Virus record (IMG/VR): IMGVR_UViG_3300020723_000019
Coordinates: 1-29,009 of that record
Length of the DNA stretch: 29,009 nt
Reading direction: 5' to 3' (one strand)
From: a virus
The translations under genes were made by a program, and so were the position numbers. The notes under the pieces are model-generated. The model saw only the letters and a list, made by a program, of their open reading frames with translations, was not told the DNA's origin and did not search any database. This document shows, piece by piece, positions 6,923 to 15,261 of the stretch. Numbering within the stretch: the first letter of the stretch is position 1; the number at the start of each line of letters is the position of its first letter.

Positions 6923-7089
6923 CGCACTTCGAGTTCATCAGGTCAGTGGCAGTGCTGGTGATTATGGGTTTGCTTGTCGGCGTTGAATCCCCATCGATAG
7001 CGGTTGTTGTCGGGGGACTGATGGCGTTGGCTCTGGTAGTCGCAGAGGTATGGCTGGTGGCAAAAGCAGAGAGCCCTTCACGGCAATGA
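6919..7089 (+). CDS. Small two-helix membrane protein
   Basis: A 56-residue protein with two hydrophobic stretches, residues about 8-24 (SVAVLVIMGLLVGVE) and 27-48 (IAVVVGGLMALALVVAEVWL), joined by a short turn, and a short polar tail. It should sit in the inner membrane as a hairpin. The shape is like a small holin, but the place in the early operon does not suit lysis, so the role is open. It overlaps the previous gene by 4 bases. Confidence 0.55.
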   Translation: MTHFEFIRSVAVLVIMGLLVGVESPSIAVVVGGLMALALVVAEVWLVAKAESPSRQ

Positions 7090-7100
7090 GAGGCTCTCTG
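7067..7100 (+). other. Perfect 9-bp stem at the end of the small membrane protein gene
   Basis: CAGAGAGCC (7067-7075) pairs exactly with GGCTCTCTG (7092-7100) around a 16-base loop that contains the stop codon. No T run follows, so it may be an mRNA processing or partial termination element ahead of the Gp157-like gene. Confidence 0.45.
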
Positions 7101-7132
7101 TAAACAATCAAACCAATAACAAATCTACAAAA

Positions 7133-7831
7133 ATGACAACACAAAACGAAATTAACCTCTTTGACGATTTAGCCCCTGTAGAGGTTTCCAACCCGCTGAA
7201 AGACCTGGTGGCCGCGAAAGGAAAAGCATCCCTGAGCGACCTCATCCGGCTCTATCAGGAGATTGAAGAAAAGCTCGTTGAGTCTGGGGGCCTTGCTGAC
7301 TTCGGCGACCAGATGGCTGCGGTTGAAGAAAAGATCGAGACAAAGCTTGATAACTGCAAGGGGCTGATTGATTACTGGAAAGGGCAGATCAGCTATCTGG
7401 AAGAGCGTGAAAAGACATTCAAGGGCCGAAAGACGGGTATTAAAAACGGCATCGAGTGGCTACGCAGCACCATGAAATCAGCATTGCTTCTGACCGGCAA
7501 GGAGAAGATCAAGACGATCGAAGGGACGTACTTCTTTACAGCGCCGAAAACGCCGGTCAAGATCGATGCGGAGAAGATAACTGACAAGTACGATGCAGCA
7601 CTGAGAAAGATCAATCTCCGGACTCATAATGTGGTGATCACCATTCCATCAACCATCCCGGACTTCCAGAAGACTATGGAGGAGTATCTCAAGAGTCCGA
7701 TAAAAGGATCAAAGATGTCAGTAACAGAGCCTGAGTACGATATCAAAGGCATTGCTGAACGGTGGACGAAAGGAAACCGCAAATGGCCGGCGTGGTTGAC
7801 TCCTTCAGAAAAGACATTCACTATCCGATAA
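7133..7831 (+). CDS. Siphovirus Gp157-like protein
   Basis: A 232-residue match to the Sipho_Gp157 family by its architecture: an N-terminal helical region (residues about 20-115, with LIRLYQEIEEKL, then YWKGQISYLEEREKTFKGRKTG and a conserved IEWLRSTMKSALLLTG), followed by a beta-rich part (IKTIEGTYFFTAPKTPVKID). Family members occur beside phage recombination and single-strand annealing genes; their molecular job is unclear. The A-rich leader has no Shine-Dalgarno. It is followed 20 bases later by a candidate recombination protein, in keeping with that neighbourhood. Confidence 0.75.
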   Translation: MTTQNEINLFDDLAPVEVSNPLKDLVAAKGKASLSDLIRLYQEIEEKLVESGGLADFGDQMAAVEEKIETKLDNCKGLIDYWKGQISYLEEREKTFKGRKTGIKNGIEWLRSTMKSALLLTGKEKIKTIEGTYFFTAPKTPVKIDAEKITDKYDAALRKINLRTHNVVITIPSTIPDFQKTMEEYLKSPIKGSKMSVTEPEYDIKGIAERWTKGNRKWPAWLTPSEKTFTIR

Positions 7832-7851
7832 CCAATTAATCAACAATTACC

Positions 7852-8907
7852 ATGACACAAGAGCTCGCAGTTCGACAAACAGGAAGCCTCACCTCATACG
7901 CACTGCCTTTAGATGAGATAAAAGCACAGGTAAACCTGATTCAGCATGTTATGCGCGATGTGATGAAAGACGGAGAGCATTACGGCACAATACCAGGGTG
8001 CGGAGATAAAAAGGTACTAAAAAAGTCGGGGTCAGAAAAAATAATGATGACGTTTCGCCTGTCGAATGACACGGAAATCGAAGTACTCGACATGCCGAAC
8101 AATCATAGGGAGTATCGAATCAAGTGCACGCTGTTTTCCCCTGATGGATTAAGGCTTGGGACTGGCGTCGGGAGTTGCAGTACGATGGAAGGTAAGTACC
8201 GGTATCGGGCTGGGACTGGTGACGTTACCTCAGTGCCAGTGCCCAAATCATACTGGGACGCTCGTAATAGCGGTGATATGCAAAAAGCATCGAAAGCATT
8301 GAAAGACGCTGCTGCATCCGCGGGAATTGACGGGGAAAAGTTTGGTACAAAAAAGGGCGACGCGGGATGGATGATTGCGACGATCATCGATAAGGCTGAG
8401 CATGATAACCCTGCCGACTACTACAATACTTGCCTCAAAATGGCGAAAAAGCGGGCTCTTGTTGATGCGACGCTTACAACTACGGCGGCGAGCGACATTT
8501 TCACTCAGGACATTGAGGATGATCCTGACCTTTACCGTAAAGGCGGATATCAACCAGCTAATGAAGAGACAAAGAAAGAAGAACCTGCACCTGGTCAGGA
8601 CGACGCCAAGAAAGAGGCGGCTCCAGTAAAGAAAGAGAAAGCGGATAAAAAGGATGAGCCGCCGCAAAAGACAGTTCAGGAGCTCCGCAGAGAGAATCCA
8701 TCCCCTGAAGATGTCGAGAAGTTTAAGGCAGCTGCGCAGAAAGCCAAAAAACTCTTGACAGATAGCGAAAAGACCGGAATGAATAACGAATTCCGCGCTG
8801 GGTACACTGCAACAGGGATCCGGCTTGCGATAGATTTCCTTAATGAAGTCATAGAGAAGCGGCCAGTCCCACAGCCAGCCACCGATGTGGAAGGAGAGGC
8901 AGCATGA
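7852..8907 (+). CDS. Conserved phage protein, candidate recombination/replication factor
   Basis: A 351-residue protein. The N-terminal half (residues about 25-225) carries a pattern I know from many phage early regions: VMKDGEHYGTIPG followed by a Lys-rich KKSGSEKIMMTF. The same half contains ALKDAAASAG and ends in a helix CLKMAKKRALVDATLTTTAASDIFTQD that resembles the end of Rad52/ERF-like annealing proteins, where KMAxKRAxVDA is characteristic. A Lys/Glu/Pro linker (about 240-285) leads to a small helical C-terminal domain. Its place between Gp157-like and replication genes suits a single-strand annealing protein; this is inference. No Shine-Dalgarno; overlaps the next gene by 4 bases. Confidence 0.6.
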   Translation: MTQELAVRQTGSLTSYALPLDEIKAQVNLIQHVMRDVMKDGEHYGTIPGCGDKKVLKKSGSEKIMMTFRLSNDTEIEVLDMPNNHREYRIKCTLFSPDGLRLGTGVGSCSTMEGKYRYRAGTGDVTSVPVPKSYWDARNSGDMQKASKALKDAAASAGIDGEKFGTKKGDAGWMIATIIDKAEHDNPADYYNTCLKMAKKRALVDATLTTTAASDIFTQDIEDDPDLYRKGGYQPANEETKKEEPAPGQDDAKKEAAPVKKEKADKKDEPPQKTVQELRRENPSPEDVEKFKAAAQKAKKLLTDSEKTGMNNEFRAGYTATGIRLAIDFLNEVIEKRPVPQPATDVEGEAA

Positions 8908-9170
8908 AGGAGATATGGGAGGTAAGGGAGAGTGGGATCAAGGGAAACTTGGCGATATCTGTTAAAGGTAGCCCCGCGCTCGCGGGGCGTGTCGCCACTG
9001 TTCCGCATTACGAGGGTAGAAAGGGTCGGCAGAGAAAGATAGCTCATTTGATATCCGCCGCGCCGGATCTTCTTGAGGCTCTTGAGTGCTTGATCGAGCT
9101 TTATCAGGGACCCGCAACGCAAGAGAATATGGCTATAAGAGCTATCGAAAAAGCGAGAGGTGAAGCATGA
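8904..9170 (+). CDS. Small phage protein with AHLISAAPDLLEALE motif
   Basis: An 88-residue protein. The C-terminal half (AHLISAAPDLLEALECLIEL, then AIRAIEKARG) is a motif shared by many small phage proteins of unknown function. The middle contains a perfect GC palindrome at 8971-8988 that codes for SPALAGR. Both ends overlap neighbours by 4 bases (ATGA), so it is part of the coupled early operon. Confidence 0.65.
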   Translation: MKEIWEVRESGIKGNLAISVKGSPALAGRVATVPHYEGRKGRQRKIAHLISAAPDLLEALECLIELYQGPATQENMAIRAIEKARGEA

Positions 9171-9790
9171 TAAAGTGGACTGATGAAATGGTCGACGCGC
9201 TGCGAGTATCCTATCCGGATTTAAATTCCCATGAGATAGCCAACAAGCTTGGCGTGTCACGCGGGGCCGTGAATACAAAAGCTTGTGAGCTTGGTATCAG
9301 AAAATCCGAGACGTTTGTAAATGCGCAGCGGGAAAGAGTTGTCGCTGGTGGAGCAAAGTATCGCTTTAAAAAGGGTGATGTGGCATGGAACAAGGGGAAG
9401 AAAGGGTACATCACCGTTACTGATGCCATGAGAGCTACGATGTTCAAGGCTGGCCATAAGCCGCACAATACGACATGCGACGGGCATATATCAGTGACCA
9501 TTGATGAGCGGGGAGTTAAACAGCTCAGAATAAGAATCAGCGAAAAGAACCATGAGTATTTGTCCAGGCATAACTACAGGAAAGCATTTGGGGGAATCCC
9601 CCATGGTTACTGTATAAAATTTAAGGACGGGAACACACTGAACTGCGATCCAGACAATCTCGAGTGCGTATCGCGGACGCTGCTTATGCTGCTCAACTCT
9701 AAGCATGGGTATACCCGAGATATCGCCGAAGTAAAAGAAGTCATCTGTTATATCAAACAAGAAATCAAGGAGCCTACCGGTGAAAAATAA
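9167..9790 (+). CDS. HNH-type phage protein with N-terminal HTH, probably degenerate
   Basis: A 207-residue protein. Residues 1-45 form a SANT/GcrA-like helix-turn-helix (WTDEMVDALRVSYPDLNSHE, then IANKLGVSRGAVNTKACELGI). Residues about 66-80 have the FKKGDVAWNKGKKG signature seen in phage HNH proteins. Residues about 130-170 match the HNH core (FGGIPHGYCIKFKDGNTLNC, DPDNLE). Where the family has the catalytic His (IHFKDGN) this protein has Lys151, so nuclease activity is doubtful. It may now act only as a DNA-binding protein. Coupled to both neighbours by overlap. Confidence 0.75.
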   Translation: MIKWTDEMVDALRVSYPDLNSHEIANKLGVSRGAVNTKACELGIRKSETFVNAQRERVVAGGAKYRFKKGDVAWNKGKKGYITVTDAMRATMFKAGHKPHNTTCDGHISVTIDERGVKQLRIRISEKNHEYLSRHNYRKAFGGIPHGYCIKFKDGNTLNCDPDNLECVSRTLLMLLNSKHGYTRDIAEVKEVICYIKQEIKEPTGEK

Positions 9791-10031
9791 AATGATCGAC
9801 CTGAGAGACCATCTTTTTGAAGTGCTTGAGCGACTCAAAGACCCTGAACCGGAAACGCCGATGGATATAGATACAGCCAAAGCCATAATTGGCGTTGCTG
9901 ATACCATCATTGACTCAGCGCGGGTGGAGAATGACTATTTGAAGCAGTTGTCGAACCTTTACGCAAATGGGCTAGGATCATCATTACCGAAAAGCAGCCT
10001 TTTCCTTTTGGAATCCGATACTAAAAACTAA
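9780..10031 (+). CDS. Small conserved phage replication-region protein
   Basis: An 83-residue protein with a helical core (MIDLRDHLFEVLERLKDPEP, then DIDTAKAIIGVADTIIDSAR). This pattern is common in small proteins next to phage replication genes; function unknown. GTG at 9780 is chosen because AAGGAG at 9767-9772 lies 7 nt upstream; ATG at 9792 is the alternative. The start overlaps the previous gene and the stop shares one base with the primase/helicase start (TAATG). Confidence 0.65.
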   Translation: MKNKMIDLRDHLFEVLERLKDPEPETPMDIDTAKAIIGVADTIIDSARVENDYLKQLSNLYANGLGSSLPKSSLFLLESDTKN

Positions 10032-12301
10032 TGCCAATCGTTTCGATTTTCAAGACTTGCTTCTCAACCGTTCCTGTGGAGGATATCGAGTTTCTTGATG
10101 TCCTCCACAGGATAAAAGGTGGATACTGGCAAGACGAATACTTCGCTTATCGGTCAGTGCTCAAGAAATATGGCCCGTCAGCTCCGGAGACGAAAAAGGC
10201 GAAAGAAGGACTTTCCTGTTTCATCCCGTCAGGCAGGTTTTCCGGTGGGAGAAAGCGATCAAACCTCGCAGAGCACTCTGGAATACTGAATATCGATATC
10301 GACGCAAAGCACAACATAGGCATCGATCTACCTGAGTTCAAGGATACGCTTTTCGGTGACAAGCATATTTATGCCGGTCATTTATCCGTGTCTGGGCTGG
10401 GGATAAGTCTATACGTCAAGATCAACCCGGAAAAGCATATCGAGAGCTTTTTGGCGATGGAGAGGTATTTCGCTGAAGAGTTCAAGATCATTATTGATCC
10501 CTCATGTAAGGACGTGACCAGGCTTCGGTTTGTCGGGTATGATACTGACCTCTACATCAACGAGCGGGCTATGCGGTGGGGGAAGTATGAGAAAAAAGAG
10601 GCTGTAGATTTCCAGCGGAAAAAGGTGGCCTGCTGCAACTCTGATATTGAGTACGTCCTGCAGCAGATCGAGCGTGACCGGCGTGACATTACGACCAACT
10701 ACGCCGACGGAGTGAAGATTGCTTTCGCTTTCAATACAGAGTTTGGCGAGGCGGGCGTTGACTTTTTCCAGAGAGTTTGCCAGTTCCGAAAAGGGTACGA
10801 TCCAGCAAAGACGGCGCTGAAATACAAGCAGTGCAACGGATCAAAAGCGGTTTCAATCTCTTCATTTTTCTGGATTGCCCGGCAGGGTGGGTACGAGATC
10901 ACCGCGCCGAGGTCAAAGGAGATCATCAAGACTGCGAAGTATGCTAAGAAAGCGGTCGCTGCCGGGGTCGAACCGGAAGCATCGGCAAAAGAAGGGGCTG
11001 TTCGCTACGCTGTTGAAATGCAGGGGGAGTCGCCGGAAAACGCGAAGAAGCTGGTTGACGCGGTTTTTGATGGTGCCGCAGCAGGAGAAAAGGAAAGCGC
11101 TGACGAGATCTATGAGTTCATCAAGCGGGACATCGAAGGCAAGCGACTGCGCCGGAACCTGATCAACGACTGCGTTGAGTACGAAAATGAAAAGATCGCT
11201 GACCGGACACTGTGCAAGTTCATGGTCGAGCTGCGGTCGAAGTATGGTTCATCGAAGGTTAAGCGGGATGTGCTGCTTGAGCTTATCGAGACCTCAGCGA
11301 AGGATTACAACCCTATTCTTGAGTTTTTTGAAAAGAACCGCCATAAGAGTCCGAAAGGATGCATTGATGCTGTGATTGATGCGATTTCAGGTCGCGTGGA
11401 TGCTCTTGCAGAAGGAGAGGCAAAAGAGTTTCGCCGGTACTTTATTCGCAAATGGCTGCTGGGTATGGTTTCCGGATGGCATGGCACGTATTCCCTGCTT
11501 ACCCTGGTACTTGTCGGTGACCAGGGAACTGGAAAAAGTAAGTGGTTCAGAGGTCTGTTTCCCGAAGACTTGCAGCCGTACTACGCGGAAGCAAAAATGG
11601 ATGGCGACAAAGATCATTTGACGCTGATGACCACAAAGGCGCTGATCCTCGATGATGAGTTTTCAGGAAAGAGCAGAAGAGAAGAGGCGCTCTTTAAAGA
11701 GATATCCAGCAAGCAGGAAATTACCATCAGGAAACCGTATGCCCGCATGGCGGAAACGCACCGGCGTATTGCAGCACTTGCCGGAACAACAAACGACGAA
11801 AACATCAAGGGAGATTTGACCGGAAACCGACGAATCCTTGCGGTGCATGTGTCGTCCATCGATTGGGAGCTTTACAACTCAGTTGACAAGGTTGATTTGA
11901 TGGTCGAGCTGTACAAGGAATGGAAACGCGTTGGGGACGGCTGGATGCTTTCCGGAGAGGACATTGCTATGCTTAACGGAGCGACTGACCGGTACCGCGA
12001 GATATGCCCTGAAGAGGAATTGCTTGTCAAGTATTTCGATCCACCTGAAAAGTCGCTTCCTGATGCGTTTATGAGCAATACAGAGATCTTTAATGAGCTG
12101 TCAGGGGAGCTGAATGGAAGTTCAATTCGGCTCAGCCAAAGGAAGCTTGGGCAGGTGCTCAAGCAGTTCGGGTATGTGTACAAATCAGTAAGAGGGGCGT
12201 CAATGCCGAGATACGCCTACAATATCCAAAGGATGATTAACCCTGAAGCAAGCCCCACAGGCCAAGAACATTACAGAGAAACTGGGCACTTGCCTTTTTA
12301 A
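10031..12301 (+). CDS. Primase-helicase: BT4734-like N-terminus plus VirE-type ATPase
   Basis: A 756-residue replication protein. Residues about 1-190 match the BT4734-like (primase-like) N-terminal domain, with GILNIDIDAKHN (Asp89, Asp91) and DPSCKDVTRLRFVGYD as its metal-site and core motifs. The C-terminal part (about 425-720) is a VirE/D5-type superfamily 3 helicase: Walker A GDQGTGKS (496-503), Walker B ALILDDEF (537-544), sensor AGTTNDE (584-590) and GNRRIL. It should prime and unwind phage DNA. The next non-coding stretch (12541-12778) carries repeats that may be its origin. Together with SF2 helicase and SSB it makes a self-contained replication module. Confidence 0.9.
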   Translation: MPIVSIFKTCFSTVPVEDIEFLDVLHRIKGGYWQDEYFAYRSVLKKYGPSAPETKKAKEGLSCFIPSGRFSGGRKRSNLAEHSGILNIDIDAKHNIGIDLPEFKDTLFGDKHIYAGHLSVSGLGISLYVKINPEKHIESFLAMERYFAEEFKIIIDPSCKDVTRLRFVGYDTDLYINERAMRWGKYEKKEAVDFQRKKVACCNSDIEYVLQQIERDRRDITTNYADGVKIAFAFNTEFGEAGVDFFQRVCQFRKGYDPAKTALKYKQCNGSKAVSISSFFWIARQGGYEITAPRSKEIIKTAKYAKKAVAAGVEPEASAKEGAVRYAVEMQGESPENAKKLVDAVFDGAAAGEKESADEIYEFIKRDIEGKRLRRNLINDCVEYENEKIADRTLCKFMVELRSKYGSSKVKRDVLLELIETSAKDYNPILEFFEKNRHKSPKGCIDAVIDAISGRVDALAEGEAKEFRRYFIRKWLLGMVSGWHGTYSLLTLVLVGDQGTGKSKWFRGLFPEDLQPYYAEAKMDGDKDHLTLMTTKALILDDEFSGKSRREEALFKEISSKQEITIRKPYARMAETHRRIAALAGTTNDENIKGDLTGNRRILAVHVSSIDWELYNSVDKVDLMVELYKEWKRVGDGWMLSGEDIAMLNGATDRYREICPEEELLVKYFDPPEKSLPDAFMSNTEIFNELSGELNGSSIRLSQRKLGQVLKQFGYVYKSVRGASMPRYAYNIQRMINPEASPTGQEHYRETGHLPF

Positions 12302-12318
12302 AAAAAATCGGAGATCAG

Positions 12319-12540
12319 ATGAGTATTAGAGCAGAGAGAAAGCCGGGCGAAGGAGATCAAGACTGGATGGTACGGACATATCCCGGTTGGAGGAATCTCT
12401 CCTCAGCCTATTCGCGCGTAAGTCCTATTGAGAGGTATACCTCTGAAGAGGAAGATGAAGAGGATGAAGGAAGGACAGAGTACGCTGAATTCAAAATGCT
12501 TGGGAAAGTGAGGCAGTGTCAAAGAAAAAGACAGAAATAG
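12319..12540 (+). CDS. Small charged hypothetical protein
   Basis: A 73-residue protein with an acidic run (EEEDEEDEG, residues about 43-51) and a basic C-terminus (KVRQCQRKRQK). GGAG at 12310-12313 lies 5 nt before the ATG. Not recognised. It lies between the primase/helicase and the repeat array, so an origin-linked role is possible but unproven. Confidence 0.55.
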   Translation: MSIRAERKPGEGDQDWMVRTYPGWRNLSSAYSRVSPIERYTSEEEDEEDEGRTEYAEFKMLGKVRQCQRKRQK

Positions 12541-12778
12541 TGAGATGTATAACACTACAAGAAAGGGAGGTACTACAGAAACGACTACAACCAACCCTTT
12601 ACAGTATAACTATATATCTCTCTTGTAGTAGGATAGTAATAATAAATAGAGGAAAAAGAGTCTAAAATAAAAACTACACACATGATCACACACACACATC
12701 ATTATGAAAAAGGAAAAGTTTCAAAAAAGGGCCTACAAGGCACTACAAGGCACTACGATCCACTACAATTGAAATGAA
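12541..12778. other. Iteron-like ACTACAA array, candidate replication origin
   Basis: AT-rich non-coding stretch with nine copies of ACTACAA or a one-base variant. Direct copies: 12554-12560, 12572-12578, 12584-12590, 12673-12679, and four at exactly 10-bp spacing (12732, 12742, 12752, 12762). One is inverted, 12623-12629. A T/A-rich block (12600-12670) and a CA run (12684-12699) separate the two groups. Iterons beside an AT-rich block next to a primase/helicase gene are the usual form of a phage origin. The last copies lie just before the SF2 helicase start, so an operator role is the alternative. Confidence 0.6.
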
Positions 12779-14383
12779 ATGCAACAAGAATTCAAGCTCA
12801 TAACAGGAACAAAGCCTCTCGAATTGCGCCAATATCAGCAGGAGATGGTAAACCAATTGCGGGCAGCGTTCGCGTCAGGGAAAAAACGAATAGTGATGCA
12901 GCTCCCTACAGGCGGAGGTAAGACCGCTGTGTTCACCGACATCACCCGCCGAGTGGTAGAGAGGGGTGGCTGGGTGATGATTGTCACTGACAGAAAAGAG
13001 CTGCATAAACAGGGTGGTAACGCACTAGCCAGACTTGGCGTAGGGTACCGAGAGCTTAGCGCAAAAACCACCCGCAACGAAGAGTCTCCGGTCACTATGG
13101 CGATGGTGGAAACGCTTAAAAGACGCCTTGTAAAGCCTGATTATGCTGCTTTTGTGAAAAGGTTCAAACTGATCATCATCGACGAAGCGCATAAAAACAC
13201 GTTCAACCGCCTTTTCGAAGCACTCGATGAAGATCAGTTGGTGATCGGCGCGACTGCCACCCCGATAAGAACCGGAAAAATGAGACCACTGAAATCCGAT
13301 TATGACGGGATAATCAACGGCCCTGAAATTATTGAGCTGGTAGAACAAGGGTTTCTCTGTCCTGAAAAATCCTATGGCGTAAGTGTTGACCTGTCAGACG
13401 TGAGAATAACAGCAGGAGAGTACAACGAAGGAGATATGGGGAAGGTCTACGGAAAGCGAAAGCTGTTTGATGGCGTGATCGAGAACTGGCGAGAGTTTGC
13501 CTTGAGGAAAAAGACTCTGGTGTTTTGCGCTACAGTAGAAAACTCCATAAACCTTGCAAAAGGGTTTCTCGAAGCCGGATTCAGAGCGGCCCATCTCGAT
13601 GCGGAGACTCCAGAGAAAGAGAGAAACGCAATCCTGAGAGATTTCGCCAACGGGACGTATGAGGTGCTCTGTAATTGCGGGATCCTCAACACAGGGTACG
13701 ATTGCGCTTCTATTGAGTGCATCATCCTTTACAGAGCAACAATGAGTCTGCCGCTGTATCTCCAGATGTGCGGGCGTGGAAGCAGGCCGTATTTTGGAAA
13801 GGAATTTTTCATCATCCTCGATTTCGGGCAGAACGTACAGCGCCACGGGTTTTGGAGAAATCCTCGTAAATGGTCACTCGAAATAAAGACCAAAAAGAAA
13901 AGCAAGAAAGTAGGGGAGATGGTCATGGCGGTTTGCCCGTCATGCAAAGCGCTTCTCCCTGCGAGAGCAAGGAAGTGCCTGTTCTGCAGTTGGGAAAAGG
14001 AAATGGAGGCGGATGAGAAAACGATCATCAAGCTTAAGGAGATGACGCCGTCGGAAATCTTGCGGTTTTCTGAAACAGCAAGCGTAGAGGAGCTGGAAGC
14101 TATCAGGCGATCCCGTGAGTGGAAAATTGGGTTCGTATTGCATCGTTTCAAGTCGATGAAAGACTTTATCGACTACGAACACCTGAAGGGCTACAAAAAG
14201 GGGTGGGCGATGACAAATGGAAACCGGTACTTGGGCATAGAGTCAGGATGGGAAAAGTGGTATGGAACGAGAGAGCAGGAATCAAAACAGGCCGGGTATG
14301 AGTCAGCAAGAGAGAGGTTTGGGGATAACGATGTAGTGCCTGGCGTTGTCAATAATTTATCAACAGCGAACGTCTTTGATTGA
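12779..14383 (+). CDS. Superfamily 2 DEAH-box helicase
   Basis: A 534-residue ATP-dependent helicase. Motif I is LPTGGGKT (42-49), motif II DEAH (135-138), motif III ATATP (158-162), and motif VI QMCGRGSRP (329-337); Q-motif-like RQYQQEM precedes motif I. A CPSC/CLFC pair (386-389, 400-403) looks like a zinc finger. The layout resembles phage replicative or repair helicases of the RecQ/UvsW-like type. It starts within 11 bases of the last iteron repeat and shares one base with the next gene. Expected to help unwinding or recombination-dependent replication. Confidence 0.9.
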   Translation: MQQEFKLITGTKPLELRQYQQEMVNQLRAAFASGKKRIVMQLPTGGGKTAVFTDITRRVVERGGWVMIVTDRKELHKQGGNALARLGVGYRELSAKTTRNEESPVTMAMVETLKRRLVKPDYAAFVKRFKLIIIDEAHKNTFNRLFEALDEDQLVIGATATPIRTGKMRPLKSDYDGIINGPEIIELVEQGFLCPEKSYGVSVDLSDVRITAGEYNEGDMGKVYGKRKLFDGVIENWREFALRKKTLVFCATVENSINLAKGFLEAGFRAAHLDAETPEKERNAILRDFANGTYEVLCNCGILNTGYDCASIECIILYRATMSLPLYLQMCGRGSRPYFGKEFFIILDFGQNVQRHGFWRNPRKWSLEIKTKKKSKKVGEMVMAVCPSCKALLPARARKCLFCSWEKEMEADEKTIIKLKEMTPSEILRFSETASVEELEAIRRSREWKIGFVLHRFKSMKDFIDYEHLKGYKKGWAMTNGNRYLGIESGWEKWYGTREQESKQAGYESARERFGDNDVVPGVVNNLSTANVFD

Positions 14384-14721
14384 TGGATAAGAACGAAGGG
14401 CGTATACATCAGGACTGTTACGTGTGGTTCCATAACAGTTTTCCAGAGCTTCGGGGGCTGCTGTGCTACAACCTCAATAATAGCCGGAACGGGATCGCTG
14501 GGGCAAGAAACAGGGCAAAAGGCGTGCAGGCGGGGCGGGCCGATTTTGTGCTCTACTGGGATAGTTCCGCCGTAATGATTGAGATTAAGGATGGAAGTGG
14601 AAGGCGGAGCGCTGAACAAAGGGCTTGGCAGAAAGTGGTAGAGTCGCATGGGTTCCAGTATTCCCTATGCAGGACTCTTGAAGAGTTTAAAGAAGTGGTT
14701 CTCGGAATAATCAAAAACTAA
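14383..14721 (+). CDS. VRR-NUC family nuclease
   Basis: A 112-residue protein matching VRR-NUC, a PD-(D/E)XK nuclease fold: an early Glu (residue 5), GRADFVLY with Asp54, EIK with Glu67 and Lys69, and Gln79 with W82 in [13 protein letters not shown]. The compact length is normal for phage members. ATG at 14383 overlaps the helicase stop by one base (TGATG). Alone or with the helicase it may act in resolution or repair of replicating DNA, as stand-alone VRR-NUC proteins often accompany SF2 helicases. Confidence 0.85.
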   Translation: MDKNEGRIHQDCYVWFHNSFPELRGLLCYNLNNSRNGIAGARNRAKGVQAGRADFVLYWDSSAVMIEIKDGSGRRSAEQRAWQKVVESHGFQYSLCRTLEEFKEVVLGIIKN

Positions 14722-14729
14722 AAACAACC

Positions 14730-15161
14730 ATGGCAAAAGGCGTGAACAAGGTAATTCTCTTGGGCAGACTTGGCGGCGATCCGGAGAGCAGACCGGCTGG
14801 GACAACGACAGTGGCAAACTTCACGATAGCAACAAGCGAGAAGTACAAGGACAAACAGGATCAGTGGCAGGAGAGGACTGAGTGGCATCGGATAGTAGCA
14901 TGGGGGAAGCTGGCGGATATTTGCGCCCAGTACCTCCATAAAGGGTCACAGGTATACGTTGAGGGGAAGCTACAGACTCGAAGCTGGGAAAAAGAAGGAG
15001 TAAAGCAGTACACAACAGAGGTCGTGCTAAGCGAAATGCAAATGCTCGATGGAAAGCCTCAAAACAACGGACAGGATCAGCCATACAACCAACCGGCCTC
15101 GAATGCCGAGCAGCAAGGGTACTCGACACCGCAGGTAGAAAAGGATGAACTCCCATTTTAA
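14730..15161 (+). CDS. ssb: Single-stranded DNA-binding protein
   Basis: A 143-residue SSB. The OB fold covers about 1-108, with [28 protein letters not shown] and [20 protein letters not shown] in standard order. A Gln/Asn/Pro-rich linker ends in the acidic tip DELPF used to recruit partner proteins. It is the last gene of the early operon: a hairpin terminator starts 10 bases after its stop. Confidence 0.95.
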   Translation: MAKGVNKVILLGRLGGDPESRPAGTTTVANFTIATSEKYKDKQDQWQERTEWHRIVAWGKLADICAQYLHKGSQVYVEGKLQTRSWEKEGVKQYTTEVVLSEMQMLDGKPQNNGQDQPYNQPASNAEQQGYSTPQVEKDELPF

Positions 15162-15170
15162 GCCTGCGAA

Positions 15171-15214
15171 CCAGCGCTCTGGCGACAAAAAAACAGCCTG
15201 GGCGCTGGGCTTTT
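15171..15214 (+). terminator. Terminator at the end of the early operon
   Basis: 15171-15183 pairs with 15196-15208 (CCAGCGC against GCGCTGG outside, GGC against GCC inside, one G-U and one T-T), with a 12-base A-rich loop, then GGCTTTTC. It lies just after ssb and argues that the next gene starts downstream (15262), not at the in-frame ATG at 15145 inside ssb. Confidence 0.6.
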
Positions 15215-15261
15215 CACACATGACCGACAGAATCGCCTTAAACACCATTAAAGAGCCGAGA

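Noticed and set aside
6919-7089. Two-helix small protein as a holin
   Set aside because: It lies in the early operon with no endolysin nearby; only the membrane shape is supported.
12684-12699. CA-rich run as a separate microsatellite feature
   Set aside because: Too short to stand alone; it is described as part of the candidate origin.
12704-12772. 22-codon frame starting MKKEKFQKRAYK across the ACTACAA array
   Set aside because: No Shine-Dalgarno, and its sequence is just the translated repeats; the array is better explained as DNA sites.
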